Positions 7,576 through 17,684 are shown, counted from the stretch's first letter. The stretch is DNA of 64,000 bases from an uncultured Oscillospiraceae bacterium (GCA_910579125.1 CAJTTH010000009.1:9119-73118); one strand, 5' to 3'. Numbers and translations: made by a program. Notes: generated from the letters alone by a model not told the origin.

Positions 7576-8346
7576 TTACATTCGCTCCACTCGTCTCTGC
7601 AGCAGCGCTGTGAGCGTCGTGAACGCTTTCTCGCACAGCCAACTCAGCAATATCACCGTAAGCGTCCACGCGAACAAATCCGCTGTCTCCAAATACACCT
7701 TAGCCTCGAACAGCTTTTCGCCAATCGAGCCATCCGGTATTCCGATAACCTCCGCAGCCGCTCCCGACTTCCAGCAAAGACCTATCGCCAACCGCGAAGC
7801 TGAGCGGAAATACGGCAGCAGCTGCGACAGATACACCCCGACAAACCGCCGCCATACAGGTATCCCGAACACCTCGGACATCTCCCTGAGTTTCGGGTCG
7901 AGAGCGTCGATCCCTTCCAACATATTCGAATAAACTATCGGCACGCATATCAAAAACGACACCAGCACAGACAAGTCCTTAGACCCTATCCATATCAGCG
8001 CCAGTATCGTGAACGACGCGACGGGTATCGACTTCATCACGCTTATCAGCGGCGAAAACAGCGTCCGTACAAACCGCAGCTTACCGGCCGCGAACGCCAG
8101 CAAACAGCCGCAAGTCAGTCCGAGTGCGAACCCGAGCAGTATCCGCGTCGCCGAAAATCCTACGCTCCGCCAAAAATTGCCCGTCGGCACGAGAACGCAC
8201 AGTCGCTTCACGACGTCAACGGGCGAAACAAGCAGTATCTTACTGTTCAGCCTAACAGCGGCAATCTGCCAGACAATCAGCCAGAACAGCACGCTCGCGG
8301 AGGTGATGAGAAATTTTTTCAGATCCGCCTTAGCCCGTGAACTCAT
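7576..8346 (-). CDS. ABC importer permease, NitT/TauT (SsuC/TauC) type
   Basis: This 256-residue protein has about six membrane segments and the family's cytoplasmic loop that docks on the ATPase (E-M-S-E-V-F-G-I-P at about residues 158-166, an EAA-type motif). Its ATG lies 17 bases inside the end of the binding-protein gene, so translation is probably coupled, and no strong ribosome site of its own is visible. It forms the import channel for the substrate caught by the 8330-9460 lipoprotein. Related systems import sulfonates, nitrate or thiamine precursors. The sequence does not decide which. Confidence 0.92.
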   Translation of the reverse strand: MSSRAKADLKKFLITSASVLFWLIVWQIAAVRLNSKILLVSPVDVVKRLCVLVPTGNFWRSVGFSATRILLGFALGLTCGCLLAFAAGKLRFVRTLFSPLISVMKSIPVASFTILALIWIGSKDLSVLVSFLICVPIVYSNMLEGIDALDPKLREMSEVFGIPVWRRFVGVYLSQLLPYFRSASRLAIGLCWKSGAAAEVIGIPDGSIGEKLFEAKVYLETADLFAWTLTVILLSWLCEKAFTTLTALLQRRVERM

Positions 8347-9460
8347 ATGCGTAATAAAAGTCGTCCGCGGGCACCTTGCCGCCTACCGATTTCGCATCGT
8401 TGTCGGCGAGCACTTGCAGATAGCCGCCGAGCTTGGTTTTCATCTCCGCGCCCGTAATGCACACAATATGGCAGCTCGGGAGCGCCTTTTTCGCGACGGC
8501 TGCGGGCACGATATCATACTTTTCGATAAACGCCGCGCCCTCGTCAATATTATTGTTGACGTAATCAACAGAGCCCTTGTATTCGCTGAGAAACTCGTTG
8601 ACCTGCTCGGGGTGTCCTTCCGCGAACTCCTTGCGCACGATAACGATACCCGTCAGCAGTGAGCTGTCCACGCCCAGTTTATCCCACTCGTCGTTGAGGT
8701 CAAGCGCCACGCGAACGCCCTCTTTTTTGCTCTGCGCGGTGGTAACGAACGGCTGCGGCAGCATTGCCACGCTGTTTTCGGTCGCAAGCAGCGACGCCAG
8801 ACACTCCGCGTGTTCGCTCTTCCATTCGATCGTAACGTCCTTTTCGGGATCTATATTGTTGCTCTTGAGGATAAAGTTGAGCGCATATTCGGGTGTCGCG
8901 CCCTTGCCCGACGAGAAGATAGTCTTGCCCTTTAAATCAGCCGCAGACTGCACTGTCTCGCCGTTCTCGCAGATATACAGAACGCCCAGCGTGTTCACCG
9001 CAAGCGCCTGAACCTTGCCCTCAGTCTTGTTGTAAAGCACGCTGCCGAGGTTCGCGGGTACGCACGCGATATCCACCGTGCCCTGTACTATTTTCGGCGT
9101 AAGCTCGTCGGGAGCGGCGAGTATCTCAAAATTGTACTTCTTATCCGCCGCCTCGTCATTGTCGTTCATCAGCTTTGTCATACCCATTGCAGTTGGTCCT
9201 TTCAGAGCCGCGACCCTCACCGGCGCATTGTCAGGCTCGGTATTTTCGGGAATGCTCGAGGGACTGTTCAAGCCCTCATCTGTTGAACTTTCGGGAGCAC
9301 TGCTTTCGTCCGTTGAACCGCTGCCGCTGCTCTCGTTCATCGAGCTTTCGGGAGCACTGTCAGACGACGAACCGCCGCTTGTTTTGTTGTCCGAACAAGC
9401 TGCGAACGTAAGGCACATAACCGCCGCAAGCATTGCCGCCAATGTTTTTCTGAGTTTCAT
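8330..9460 (-). CDS. Substrate-binding lipoprotein, NitT/TauT (NMT1/THI5-like) family
   Basis: This 376-residue lipoprotein has a signal ending in F-A-A-C with Cys22, a Ser/Glu-rich linker at about 28-75, then a periplasmic-binding fold with the family pattern A-A-L-K-G-P-T-A-M-G near the start of the domain. I start it at the ATG at 9460, which has GAAAGG eight bases upstream. The longer frame to 9523 runs into the leader hairpins. It is the first gene of a binding protein-permease-ATPase operon with a near-consensus promoter and a long structured leader. The ligand is unknown: NMT1-type proteins bind aromatic or sulfonated compounds or pyrimidine precursors. Confidence 0.9.
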   Translation of the reverse strand: MKLRKTLAAMLAAVMCLTFAACSDNKTSGGSSSDSAPESSMNESSGSGSTDESSAPESSTDEGLNSPSSIPENTEPDNAPVRVAALKGPTAMGMTKLMNDNDEAADKKYNFEILAAPDELTPKIVQGTVDIACVPANLGSVLYNKTEGKVQALAVNTLGVLYICENGETVQSAADLKGKTIFSSGKGATPEYALNFILKSNNIDPEKDVTIEWKSEHAECLASLLATENSVAMLPQPFVTTAQSKKEGVRVALDLNDEWDKLGVDSSLLTGIVIVRKEFAEGHPEQVNEFLSEYKGSVDYVNNNIDEGAAFIEKYDIVPAAVAKKALPSCHIVCITGAEMKTKLGGYLQVLADNDAKSVGGKVPADDFYYAYEFTG

Positions 9461-9640
9461 AGTTACCATCCTTTCCTCGGCGCAAAAAAATGCGCCCCGA
9501 AAGACGCACTGAAAACGCGGCATAACCGCGTATTATTCATTAGGCGTTCTTTCGGCTCAATGTAAAATTTTGCCGTCAGTAAGATCCGCAAGACCGCATT
9601 CTGTCGGGAATTCCCTGAGGTCTGCTCTTGCCTTGCGGAT
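9461..9640 (-). promoter_or_regulatory. Structured 5' leader of the NitT/TauT importer operon
   Basis: Between the promoter and the first gene the minus strand has a 57-base hairpin with exact 9-base arms (9584-9592 / 9632-9640) and inner AGACC/GGTC and GGGAATTCCC elements. It is followed by a long-range stem of CCGAAAGA with TCTTTCGG, an ACGCGG/CCGCGT hairpin followed by TTTT, and a GGCGCA/TGCGCC hairpin immediately before the ribosome site. The arrangement looks like a regulated leader. I could not match it to TPP, ykkC or any other riboswitch class I know. Confidence 0.5.
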
Positions 9641-9642
9641 AT

Positions 9643-9671
9643 ATTATAACATATTGTTAACGTTTTGTCAA
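9643..9671 (-). promoter_or_regulatory. Sigma-A promoter of the NitT/TauT importer operon
   Basis: TTGACA (9671-9666) and TATAAT (9648-9643) on the minus strand are separated by 17 bases, an exact consensus. Confidence 0.9.
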
Positions 9672-9700
9672 GTGAATTTTTCGGGTGAAACCGCCATGCG

Positions 9701-11053
9701 TCACTTTCTTTTGGAAAAAATATCCTTATCCCTCTCACGGTGTTTCTGTGAAAGCGCGATACGCTTTTGCCGCACCACCTCTCTGAACGGCATTTTTGCG
9801 GGAGTCTGCGGCTCTGCGGACAGCTCCGACTCGTCGTAAACGTAATCCGCTGTAATATAGCCCACATCTCCCACATATTGACCTGTATGCCGCGGGAGCT
9901 TGCGCTTGCGCAGCTTGTTCTCGATGAAGTCCTTAAACAGCATATAAATTACCGCGCAGACGGGCACGCCGAGGAACATTCCCAACATACCGAACAATCC
10001 GCCGCCGATGATTATCGAAATCAGTATCCACACAGCGGGCAGCCCCGTAGAATCACCAAGTATCCACGGTGCGATTATATTGCCGTCAACTGTTTGCAGG
10101 ATAACTTCAAAAATAGCAAACCACAATGCGTTCAACGGGTTCGCCGACAGCAAAAGCAACAGACAGCACGGTATGCAGCCGATAAACGGACCGATAAACG
10201 GTATCAGATTAAACACGAACATTATCACGGCGATAAGCGGCGCATACGGCATCTGCATTATCGTACAGCCTATAAACACGAACATAGCCACCACGAACGC
10301 CTCGACGATCTTTCCGACTATCGAGCCGAGGAACTTTTTGCTTGCCTCTCTGCATACGCCGAGGAAACGCTGAGCCTTATCCGCCTTGACGAACGCGAAC
10401 ACCAGTTTTTTGGTCTGCCCGACGAACATCTCCTTTTTCGCCAGCAGATACACCGAAAGCGTCAATCCGATAAACACGTTTTTCAGCGTATCAATAACCG
10501 CCCACACACCGTTCGCAACGTTCCCGGCAAAACCGAGCAGCTCGCCCGAATACTGATCCCATATTCCCTTTATAAACTTGCTGAAATCGTCAAGCGGATT
10601 ACCCAGAAATTCCGCCAACTGCGGATAATCGCCCGCTATCTTTATGATAAAGCTGCGCACCGTCGCGATATAGCTGTCCATATTGTTGAATATCGCAACA
10701 ATATTCGTCACCAGTTGAGGGATAACCAGAACTATCATCAGCAGCAGCGCCGCCAGAACCAGAAGCATAGTTATCGTCAGCGCAAATGCCCTTGCCCGTC
10801 CGCGAACCTTTGAGCTTTCCGAACCGGCCCACTTTCCGAACAGTCCGTTCTCGATCTTCATCATCAGCGGATTCAGCAGATACGCACAGAACACACCTAT
10901 TATCAGCGGCGTTGCAACCGTCGTAAAGAACGTCAGCTTTTCCGACACCTTTTCAAAATTAAATATCAGCATTATCGCGACCGCGCTCACTACCACGCTT
11001 AACGTCGCATACACCGCTATGGTGAAATATTTCGAGTTCCAGTTTATCTTCAT
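9701..11053 (-). CDS. AI-2E family transporter / PerM-like membrane protein
   Basis: This 450-residue protein has about eight membrane segments: two close together near the N-terminus, one at about 66-90, and a C-terminal group of five at about 230-380. The last group carries glycine-rich P-F-I-G-P-F-I-G and G-G-G-L-F-G-M-L-G-M-F motifs that typify the AI-2E/PerM family. A charged cytoplasmic tail of about 60 residues follows. Members export small molecules or act as Na+/H+ antiporters, and the substrate here is unknown. The ribosome site AAGGGG precedes the ATG, with a short family A copy just upstream. Confidence 0.92.
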   Translation of the reverse strand: MKINWNSKYFTIAVYATLSVVVSAVAIMLIFNFEKVSEKLTFFTTVATPLIIGVFCAYLLNPLMMKIENGLFGKWAGSESSKVRGRARAFALTITMLLVLAALLLMIVLVIPQLVTNIVAIFNNMDSYIATVRSFIIKIAGDYPQLAEFLGNPLDDFSKFIKGIWDQYSGELLGFAGNVANGVWAVIDTLKNVFIGLTLSVYLLAKKEMFVGQTKKLVFAFVKADKAQRFLGVCREASKKFLGSIVGKIVEAFVVAMFVFIGCTIMQMPYAPLIAVIMFVFNLIPFIGPFIGCIPCCLLLLLSANPLNALWFAIFEVILQTVDGNIIAPWILGDSTGLPAVWILISIIIGGGLFGMLGMFLGVPVCAVIYMLFKDFIENKLRKRKLPRHTGQYVGDVGYITADYVYDESELSAEPQTPAKMPFREVVRQKRIALSQKHRERDKDIFSKRK

Positions 11054-11071
11054 ATTGACCCCTTATTTTAT

Positions 11072-11146
11072 GGCAAAAGCTAGTAGGTGCGATTTATCGC
11101 TTCGGCGGCTTTTGCCGCTGCGTATTTTGTTTGTTGCTCTTGGCTA
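11072..11146 (-). repeat. Family A element, short copy A3
   Basis: Outer arms GGCAAAAGC (11072-11080) and GCTTTTGCC are present but the inner stem is deleted. The tail (TTTGTTTGTTGCTCTTGG) runs straight into the stop codon of the amidohydrolase gene at 11144-11146. Confidence 0.75.
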
Positions 11147-11926
11147 TTCGCCCAGAAGTCTCAGCGCGTTTTTGCCGAGTATATTCTCCCGCTCCTCGTC
11201 CGTGAGCGGCAGCTTTGCGAACCGCTCCAGCTCGTCCTTGGCGCTCCACATCGGGTAATCCGTGCCCCACATGACCCTGTCCGTGCCGATCTTCCTTATT
11301 AACTCTGCGGCGTGCTCGGGAGACATCGCGTACAGCGAGCTTGAACAATCCGCGTAAACGCCGCTCCCCTCGAACAACTCCGCGCCCCTGTCCCACATCG
11401 ACCACCCGACCAGATGCGCCCCGATCACCGTAAGCCTTGGAAACCTCTTCACCACATTCTTCAATCGCTCAGGCGACGAATAATCGTACCTGTTATCCCC
11501 GATATGAAACAAAACGGGAAGTCTCCCCTGTGCCGCCTCATATATTGGAAACGCGCATTCATCGTCAATATTGAACCGCTGAAAATCGCTGTGCAGCTTT
11601 ATTCCCTTAAGCCCCAGCGAAATAATCCGCTCCGTTTCCCCCGCGATATCCTCAAAATCGGGGTGCATTGCCCCGAACCCTATCAGCTTTTCGGGATAAC
11701 GCCTTACGCTCTCCGCTATGAAATTATTTATCGCTGTCACCTGTTCGGGAACAGTCGCCACGGACTGCACTATAAACCTGTCCACGCCCGCTGCCGCACC
11801 CTCGCTCAGCAGCGTGCCGAGAGTTCCGTCATAGTCCACGTTCATTCCGTAAAACCCGCCTATACCCTCCGCCGCGCGGTCGGCAATCTTGTCGGGGAAT
11901 ATATGCGCGTGCGCGTCAATTATCAT
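11144..11926 (-). CDS. Amidohydrolase-2 family metal-dependent hydrolase
   Basis: This 260-residue TIM-barrel enzyme has the metal-binding D-A-H6-A-H8 at the N-terminus, further His residues in K-L-H-S-D-F, L-F-H-I-G-D and G-A-H-L strands, and a C-terminal W-G-T-D-Y-P with the catalytic Asp. The set matches the ACMSD/uronate-type amidohydrolase-2 family, which act as decarboxylases or hydrolases of small acids. The substrate cannot be inferred from the context. A GGGAGAG ribosome site precedes the ATG. It is transcribed ahead of the AI-2E gene's neighbour set in the opposite sense of position, downstream of the cyclophilin genes. Confidence 0.88.
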   Translation of the reverse strand: MIIDAHAHIFPDKIADRAAEGIGGFYGMNVDYDGTLGTLLSEGAAAGVDRFIVQSVATVPEQVTAINNFIAESVRRYPEKLIGFGAMHPDFEDIAGETERIISLGLKGIKLHSDFQRFNIDDECAFPIYEAAQGRLPVLFHIGDNRYDYSSPERLKNVVKRFPRLTVIGAHLVGWSMWDRGAELFEGSGVYADCSSSLYAMSPEHAAELIRKIGTDRVMWGTDYPMWSAKDELERFAKLPLTDEERENILGKNALRLLGE

Positions 11927-11952
11927 ATTTCTCTCCCATTCAATGCACAGCG

Positions 11953-11981
11953 GCGGTGTCGGACGCTTTGCCCGACACCGC
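11953..11981. repeat. Perfect intergenic hairpin
   Basis: GCGGTGTCGG (11953-11962) and CCGACACCGC (11972-11981) form a 10-bp stem with a nine-base loop between the first cyclophilin gene and the amidohydrolase gene. It has no T-run, so it may stabilise or process mRNA rather than terminate. Confidence 0.6.
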
Positions 11982-12012
11982 GACGCTTTATTACGAGCGC
12001 CCGCAGCGTTCG

Positions 12013-12879
12013 TTATTTATCTTCCGACTCCGTCTCACCCGTCTGCTCCTGCGGCGGAATATACTCTATTATGTTCACCGAGCTGATAATTATATCGGTG
12101 ACAGGCATATATTTCTCGCCGTTCTTGTCGGTAGTTACCTCCGCACCGGATATCATATCAAGCACGTCCAGACCCTCGAAGACCTGTCCGAAAACAGTAT
12201 AGCCGCCGTCCCAGAGGGGATATCCGCCTATGGTATTATACTTCTCGGCAACCTCGTCGCTTGCCTTTTCTATCATATCGGCAAGGTTTGTGTAATATGT
12301 CGCCATTGCGTTAAAGGACGAATAGTTGGGGTCACTTTCCGTCATACTCTCTGTCTCCGCTGTGTACTTGGCAGCCTCCTCGCGTATAGTCGCGGGGTCA
12401 TACTGCTTGATATCCGTCTGCGTCTTGGCGTTCACTATGTAGAACTGCGTGGTGTTCATACCGTCTATATTCGCATAGCCGAGTGCCCCGTAAAAGTTGC
12501 GCGCGTCCGCGCTCGTCTCTATCGGGAACGACCCTGTATTGCCGACGAGCGCCGAACCACCCGTGCCGTCGCCGTACAAGGAGCCGCCCTGTATGCACAT
12601 ATCCTTTGCGACCTTGTGTATCTTCAAGCCGTTGTAATAGCCCTGCTTAGCGAGCTTCTCAAAATTATCCACCGCGACAGGCGCAATGTTCGGGAACAGC
12701 TTTGCGCGTATCACTCCATAGTCCTCGATAACTATCTCGGCGATCTTATCCCCCTCGGCAAACGTCACCGTATTGGAAATATTGCCCGCGGGAGTACCGC
12801 TGCAGCCCGCAAGCCCAAGCACACATGATGCCGCCAGAGCCGCGCTTAAAATTACCTTGCACACGTTTCTCAGCTTCAT
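12013..12879 (-). CDS. Cyclophilin-type peptidyl-prolyl isomerase lipoprotein (first paralogue)
   Basis: This 288-residue protein has a lipoprotein signal with L-A-G-C26, then a cyclophilin domain. The region equivalent to the catalytic loop reads H-K-V-A-K-D-M-C-I-Q-G-G, so the catalytic Arg of cyclophilins is Lys while the Gln remains. An insertion of about 60 residues, mostly helical, splits the domain before the Y-T-V-F-G-Q-V core strand. It would act outside the membrane in protein folding, with reduced or altered catalysis. It is one of three tandem cyclophilin lipoproteins, 3 bases after the second. Confidence 0.9.
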   Translation of the reverse strand: MKLRNVCKVILSAALAASCVLGLAGCSGTPAGNISNTVTFAEGDKIAEIVIEDYGVIRAKLFPNIAPVAVDNFEKLAKQGYYNGLKIHKVAKDMCIQGGSLYGDGTGGSALVGNTGSFPIETSADARNFYGALGYANIDGMNTTQFYIVNAKTQTDIKQYDPATIREEAAKYTAETESMTESDPNYSSFNAMATYYTNLADMIEKASDEVAEKYNTIGGYPLWDGGYTVFGQVFEGLDVLDMISGAEVTTDKNGEKYMPVTDIIISSVNIIEYIPPQEQTGETESEDK

Positions 12880-12882
12880 AAT

Positions 12883-13740
12883 TTAACCCTCCACATACTC
12901 GGATACGTAAACGTTCTTTATGATAATGTCCTTTACCGGCTGTGATTTCTCGCCGCTGCTGTTTTCTTCCACCTCGGCTGCGGAAATACTGTCAATAACG
13001 TCAAATCCCTCGTACACCTGTCCGAAAACGGTGTAATCGCCGTCAAGCGAGGGCGTACCGCCATTTTCATTATAGCGCGCCTTTACGTCGTCCGCGAACC
13101 CGTTGTACTTGTCGAGCTCCTCGTTAAGATTGTCCTTGAGCGAACTGTAATATTCTACCGCGTCGGCATTGCCGTCGTACTCCTTGATATATTGATCGCA
13201 CAAGGAAACGTTCTCCTCATAGACCGCGATCTGGTCGTCAAGCGAGGTCTTGCTGTTGACAACGTAGAACTGCGTGGAATTCTGACCCGCCGCATTCGCG
13301 TAGCAGAGCGCTCCGTAGAAATGCCGCGCCTTTTCCGCCGTTTCAATGCCGAATGAACCGCCGTTCACAAGCGCGTCGCCGCCCGTGCCGTTGCCGTTGA
13401 GCGAACCCCCTTGGAACATAAAGTCCGCCATAACCCGATGTATTTTCAACCCCTTATAATATCCGCTGTTGCAAAGCCGCCAGAAATTCTCCACTCCCTG
13501 CGGCGCGATATCCGCAAACAGCACCGCCCTTATCGTGCCGTAGTCCTCAATCTCGAATGTTGCCACAAGATCGCCCGCCTTCGGCGAAACGTCATCAATA
13601 TTGGTATGGGTCACGCTTGCCGCCGCGTCAAAAACTTCCTTATCCCACGCGGCATCGTCATTTTTCGCGCACCCCGTAAGCAACATACCCGCCGCAAGCG
13701 CCGTGCACATAAAAAATTTTTTCAGCTTATTCAACTTCAT
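12883..13740 (-). CDS. Cyclophilin-type peptidyl-prolyl isomerase lipoprotein (second paralogue)
   Basis: This 285-residue protein has a lipobox L-T-G-C24 and a cyclophilin domain whose catalytic loop is H-R-V-M-A-D-F-M-F-Q-G-G, keeping Arg, Phe and Gln, so this copy is probably active. It carries the same insertion as its neighbour, with acidic helices, between the P-F-Y and Y-T-V-F-G-Q parts. It is expected to isomerise prolyl bonds in secreted proteins at the cell surface. A GGGGAAG ribosome site precedes the ATG. Its closeness to both neighbours suggests they arose by tandem duplication. Confidence 0.92.
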   Translation of the reverse strand: MKLNKLKKFFMCTALAAGMLLTGCAKNDDAAWDKEVFDAAASVTHTNIDDVSPKAGDLVATFEIEDYGTIRAVLFADIAPQGVENFWRLCNSGYYKGLKIHRVMADFMFQGGSLNGNGTGGDALVNGGSFGIETAEKARHFYGALCYANAAGQNSTQFYVVNSKTSLDDQIAVYEENVSLCDQYIKEYDGNADAVEYYSSLKDNLNEELDKYNGFADDVKARYNENGGTPSLDGDYTVFGQVYEGFDVIDSISAAEVEENSSGEKSQPVKDIIIKNVYVSEYVEG

Positions 13741-13757
13741 CTTCCCCGCCTTTCCGT

Positions 13758-14603
13758 TTATTCAGAACCTTCAGCCGAGCCCGACTGTCCGCTGTCGGAA
13801 GAACCCGTCGGCAGCCCCTCCGGGTGGAGCAGCGGAAACTCGTCCACATCATCGCCCTCACTGAACGTCGAGATCGTCACACTCTTAATTTTGACCTCGT
13901 TCGAAGCCTGTCCTTTATCGTCCGCGGGGATATGCGTCAGCTTATCCACCACGTCGAACCCGAGATATGTCTGCCCGAACACTGTGTACACGCCCGCCAT
14001 TCCGAACACGCCGCCCGCCTCATAAAACTTGTCAAACAGCTCAAGCATTTTCGCGCGTTCGGTTTCGTCCTCGATATTCGTTGCGCTGCTCTTCAGCTCG
14101 TTGATCGCGTCAGCGGTGAGGTTCTCCGCGTCGTTATTGCATACGAACCAGCGTGCGTCGCAATAGCCCTGCTGCTCCGAATATCCGAGCAGCGCACCCT
14201 TGAACGGCCAGAGCTCGGGAGTATACTCGTTCAGCATGAGTCCTTTCTCGTCGTCTCTGCCTATATACTGTCCCTTATCGTTGATCCGTCCGCCCGCAAG
14301 AAAATACACATCGTTCTGAACGCCCTTTACAATGCTGTCATTATAATACCCCGCGTTCGCCTTTTCAATAAACGACTTCACCTTATTCGGAGCGTACTCC
14401 TCATACAGCACCGCCCTTATCTCGCCGTATTCCGTATCAAACACCGCGATCGTATCCCCGTCTTTCGGCGGCGACAACTGAATAAAATCGTTGCTCATCT
14501 CCTTAAAATCATAACTCATCATTCCGTTCGGCGGCGCACTCGAGCACCCCGAAAGCGTTACTGTCATTACAGCCGCGATAACCGCGGCAAATATCTTCTT
14601 CAT
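13758..14603 (-). CDS. Cyclophilin-like lipoprotein (third, divergent paralogue)
   Basis: This 281-residue protein has a lipobox L-S-G-C20 and the same overall layout as its two neighbours. The start of the fold (Y-G-E-I-R-A-V-L-Y-E-E) and the Y-T-V-F-G-Q-T strand are kept. The catalytic loop reads I-V-K-G-V-Q-N-D-V-Y-F-L-A-G-G, so neither the Arg nor the Gln is present and it is unlikely to be an isomerase. The C-terminus has a Ser/Gly/Glu tail. It may serve as a binding or chaperone-like protein. It is first in the three-gene run, with a family A copy upstream. Confidence 0.85.
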   Translation of the reverse strand: MKKIFAAVIAAVMTVTLSGCSSAPPNGMMSYDFKEMSNDFIQLSPPKDGDTIAVFDTEYGEIRAVLYEEYAPNKVKSFIEKANAGYYNDSIVKGVQNDVYFLAGGRINDKGQYIGRDDEKGLMLNEYTPELWPFKGALLGYSEQQGYCDARWFVCNNDAENLTADAINELKSSATNIEDETERAKMLELFDKFYEAGGVFGMAGVYTVFGQTYLGFDVVDKLTHIPADDKGQASNEVKIKSVTISTFSEGDDVDEFPLLHPEGLPTGSSDSGQSGSAEGSE

Positions 14604-14627
14604 TTCCTGTCCTTTCTTATTCTAAAA

Positions 14628-14824
14628 GGCAAAAGCTCGCACCGGCTCGCTCCGTTCGCCTAGCCGAGCAGCATTGCCTACGCTCTGCTCACTTCGTTCG
14701 CTCCACTACGGAAATACTGCTCGCTTGCGACTTTTGCCGCTGCATGTCTTGCTTGCGGCTCTTGACAACAGTTTAAAGACTGCGCCTTTTGTTTGTCGCT
14801 CTTGTCGATTGTTCAAAAGCTGTG
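14628..14824 (-). repeat. Family A element, copy A4
   Basis: Outer arms at 14628-14636 and 14731-14738, inner arms at 14666-14678 and 14710-14722. The tail has two tandem units, each ending in (C)TGCG(T/C)..TTTTG(C/T)TTG..GCTCTTG. It fills the gap between the cysS stop and the ribosome site of the third cyclophilin gene. Confidence 0.85.
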
Positions 14825-16216
<1,392 letters not shown>

Positions 16217-16321
16217 ACTTTCTCTCCTTAACCCTAAAACTCTGCGGTATCGGAATTGCGCCGAAAAGCGGTTCGCGCGCCGCCCCTTACCGCATCAACT
16301 TTACCCGCTTGCCAAACCCGA

Positions 16322-16431
16322 CCGGGGCGGACACGCAAACCGCCGCCGCGGGGCACTCGGTCTTGCCGCGCTCCGCGCAGAGACTGTTCCGCAGTGCTGA
16401 CGATACCCTAAGGCAAGCCCTCGTGCCCCGC
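16322..16431. repeat. Family B palindromic element, copy B2
   Basis: Arms at 16348-16367 and 16412-16431 are 20-base inverted repeats with 3-4 mismatches. The right arm abuts the cysE stop codon. The sequence aligns with the reverse complement of copy B1 (7381-7464). Confidence 0.75.
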
Positions 16432-17103
16432 TCAATCACCGCCGTGTTCCTTAAAGTTTTCAAGCTCCGCGCGAAGCTCGTCGACCTCCTTAGTCAACCT
16501 GTCAATATACATAAGATGACTGCAAAGTATCTCCGAAACGGGATCAGGAACGTGTATCTGATCGAGATCGCTGTTAACGATCTTGATACCGTCACGCTTG
16601 ACGACCCTCGCGGGAACGCCGACCGCCGTACAGTTGGGCGGAACCTCCTCAAGCACGACAGCGTTCGCGGCGATCTTCGAGTTATCCCCTATTCTGAACG
16701 GACCGAGAACTCTCGCGCCCGCGCCAACCATAACATTATTCCCGAGCGTCGGATGACGTTTTCCGACGTCCTTGCCCGTACCGCCGAGCGTCACATTCTG
16801 ATAAAGCGTGCAGTTGTCACCGATCTCCGTGGTCTCGCCGATAACGACCCCCGCACCGTGGTCGATAAACAGACCCTTTCCTATTTTCGCCCCGGGGTGA
16901 ATTTCTATTCCCGTCTTGTGCCGTGAACGCTGCGATATCCACCGCGCGATAAAAAAATGCCCGCGCTCGTGAAACCAATGTGCTATTCGGTAGCTCCGCA
17001 CCGCCTTGTACGACGGATACAGGAAAAACACCTCCCAAGCCGAACGAACGGCGGGGTCGCGCGCCTTTATCGACGCAATTTCCTCTTTCAAGCGCTCAAA
17101 CAT
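16432..17103 (-). CDS. cysE: Serine O-acetyltransferase
   Basis: This 223-residue enzyme makes O-acetylserine from serine and acetyl-CoA, the precursor of cysteine. The N-terminal helical domain is followed by a left-handed beta-helix of hexapeptide repeats (about 65-170), including the G-I-E-I-H-P-G-A-K-I-G and D-H-G-A-G-V-V-I-G-E-T motifs with the catalytic His and Asp. A C-terminal tail with D-P-V and a helix follows. I start it at the ATG at 17103, which has AGGAGAT before it. The 11-codon extension is inside the ribosome site. It precedes cysS. Confidence 0.97.
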   Translation of the reverse strand: MFERLKEEIASIKARDPAVRSAWEVFFLYPSYKAVRSYRIAHWFHERGHFFIARWISQRSRHKTGIEIHPGAKIGKGLFIDHGAGVVIGETTEIGDNCTLYQNVTLGGTGKDVGKRHPTLGNNVMVGAGARVLGPFRIGDNSKIAANAVVLEEVPPNCTAVGVPARVVKRDGIKIVNSDLDQIHVPDPVSEILCSHLMYIDRLTKEVDELRAELENFKEHGGD

Positions 17104-17121
17104 TTTATCTCCTATCTGAAT

Positions 17122-17345
17122 GGCAAAAGCTCGCACCGGGCGGCTTTCGCCGCCCTAGCCGAGCAGCATTGCCTCCGCTCCGCTCACTTCGTTCGCTCCT
17201 CTGCGGCAATACTGCTCGCTTACGACTTTTGCCTCTGTGTCATTATCGCGTTGCCATTTTGCTTGCGCTCCGCTTTGCTGCTCCTACTGTATGCCGCATT
17301 TCTTTGTATGCGCTCGGCCGCGTGTTTAGCTTGCGGCTCTCAACT
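17122..17345 (-). repeat. Family A element, copy A5 (long)
   Basis: Inner arms GAGCAGCATTGCC (17161-17173) and GGCAATACTGCTC (17205-17217) pair with one G-U on the minus strand. The small hairpin GGGCGGC-TTTC-GCCGCCC is perfect. The tail is extended to about 17345. It lies just upstream of the cysE ribosome site. Confidence 0.85.
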
Positions 17346-17352
17346 ATAAACT

Positions 17353-17395
17353 AAAAAGCCTCCGCGCGTACAGCCGTCTGTACTGCGCGAAGGCG
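17353..17395 (-). terminator. Rho-independent terminator (minus strand)
   Basis: A long stem with minor bulges (GCCTtCGCGCagTACAG-type) is followed on the minus strand by TTTTTAGTTT. It probably ends transcripts from the small gene cluster at 17685-18681. Confidence 0.7.
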
Positions 17396-17684
17396 TTAGT
17401 AACGCTGTTCCACTTCGCTTCGGGCAAATCGCCCCTCGTTGCTCCTTAACGCGGAAAACGGGCGCAGATACTTAATTCCCCGCACCAACCGAGTGCCTTG
17501 CGGCACATCCGCAGCCGCACTTCATCGGCTGCGGATCCCGCGCTCGCACCCCCGCGCGGTTCTCTGTACTCCGTGTCACCGACTACTCTTGCTGCATTAT
17601 GGTATTTGTATATTTATTATACCACAATTGCACTATAATTTCAAGCCGAAAATACACCGTTTTCGTTAACAATTATTGTGCAAT
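17396..17684. other. GC-rich non-coding stretch with a perfect hairpin
   Basis: No credible gene. It contains an exact 11-bp inverted repeat, ATCCGCAGCCG / CGGCTGCGGAT, at about 17510-17541 and an AT-rich part at about 17600-17690. The text around 17480-17515 (CCGAGTGCC.TTGCGGCAC) recalls parts of family B. Confidence 0.45.

Noticed and set aside
9461..9640. TPP riboswitch before the NMT1/THI5-like binding protein
   Set aside because: I looked for the conserved CTGAGA and ACCTGA-type segments of the TPP aptamer and did not find them in the right order.
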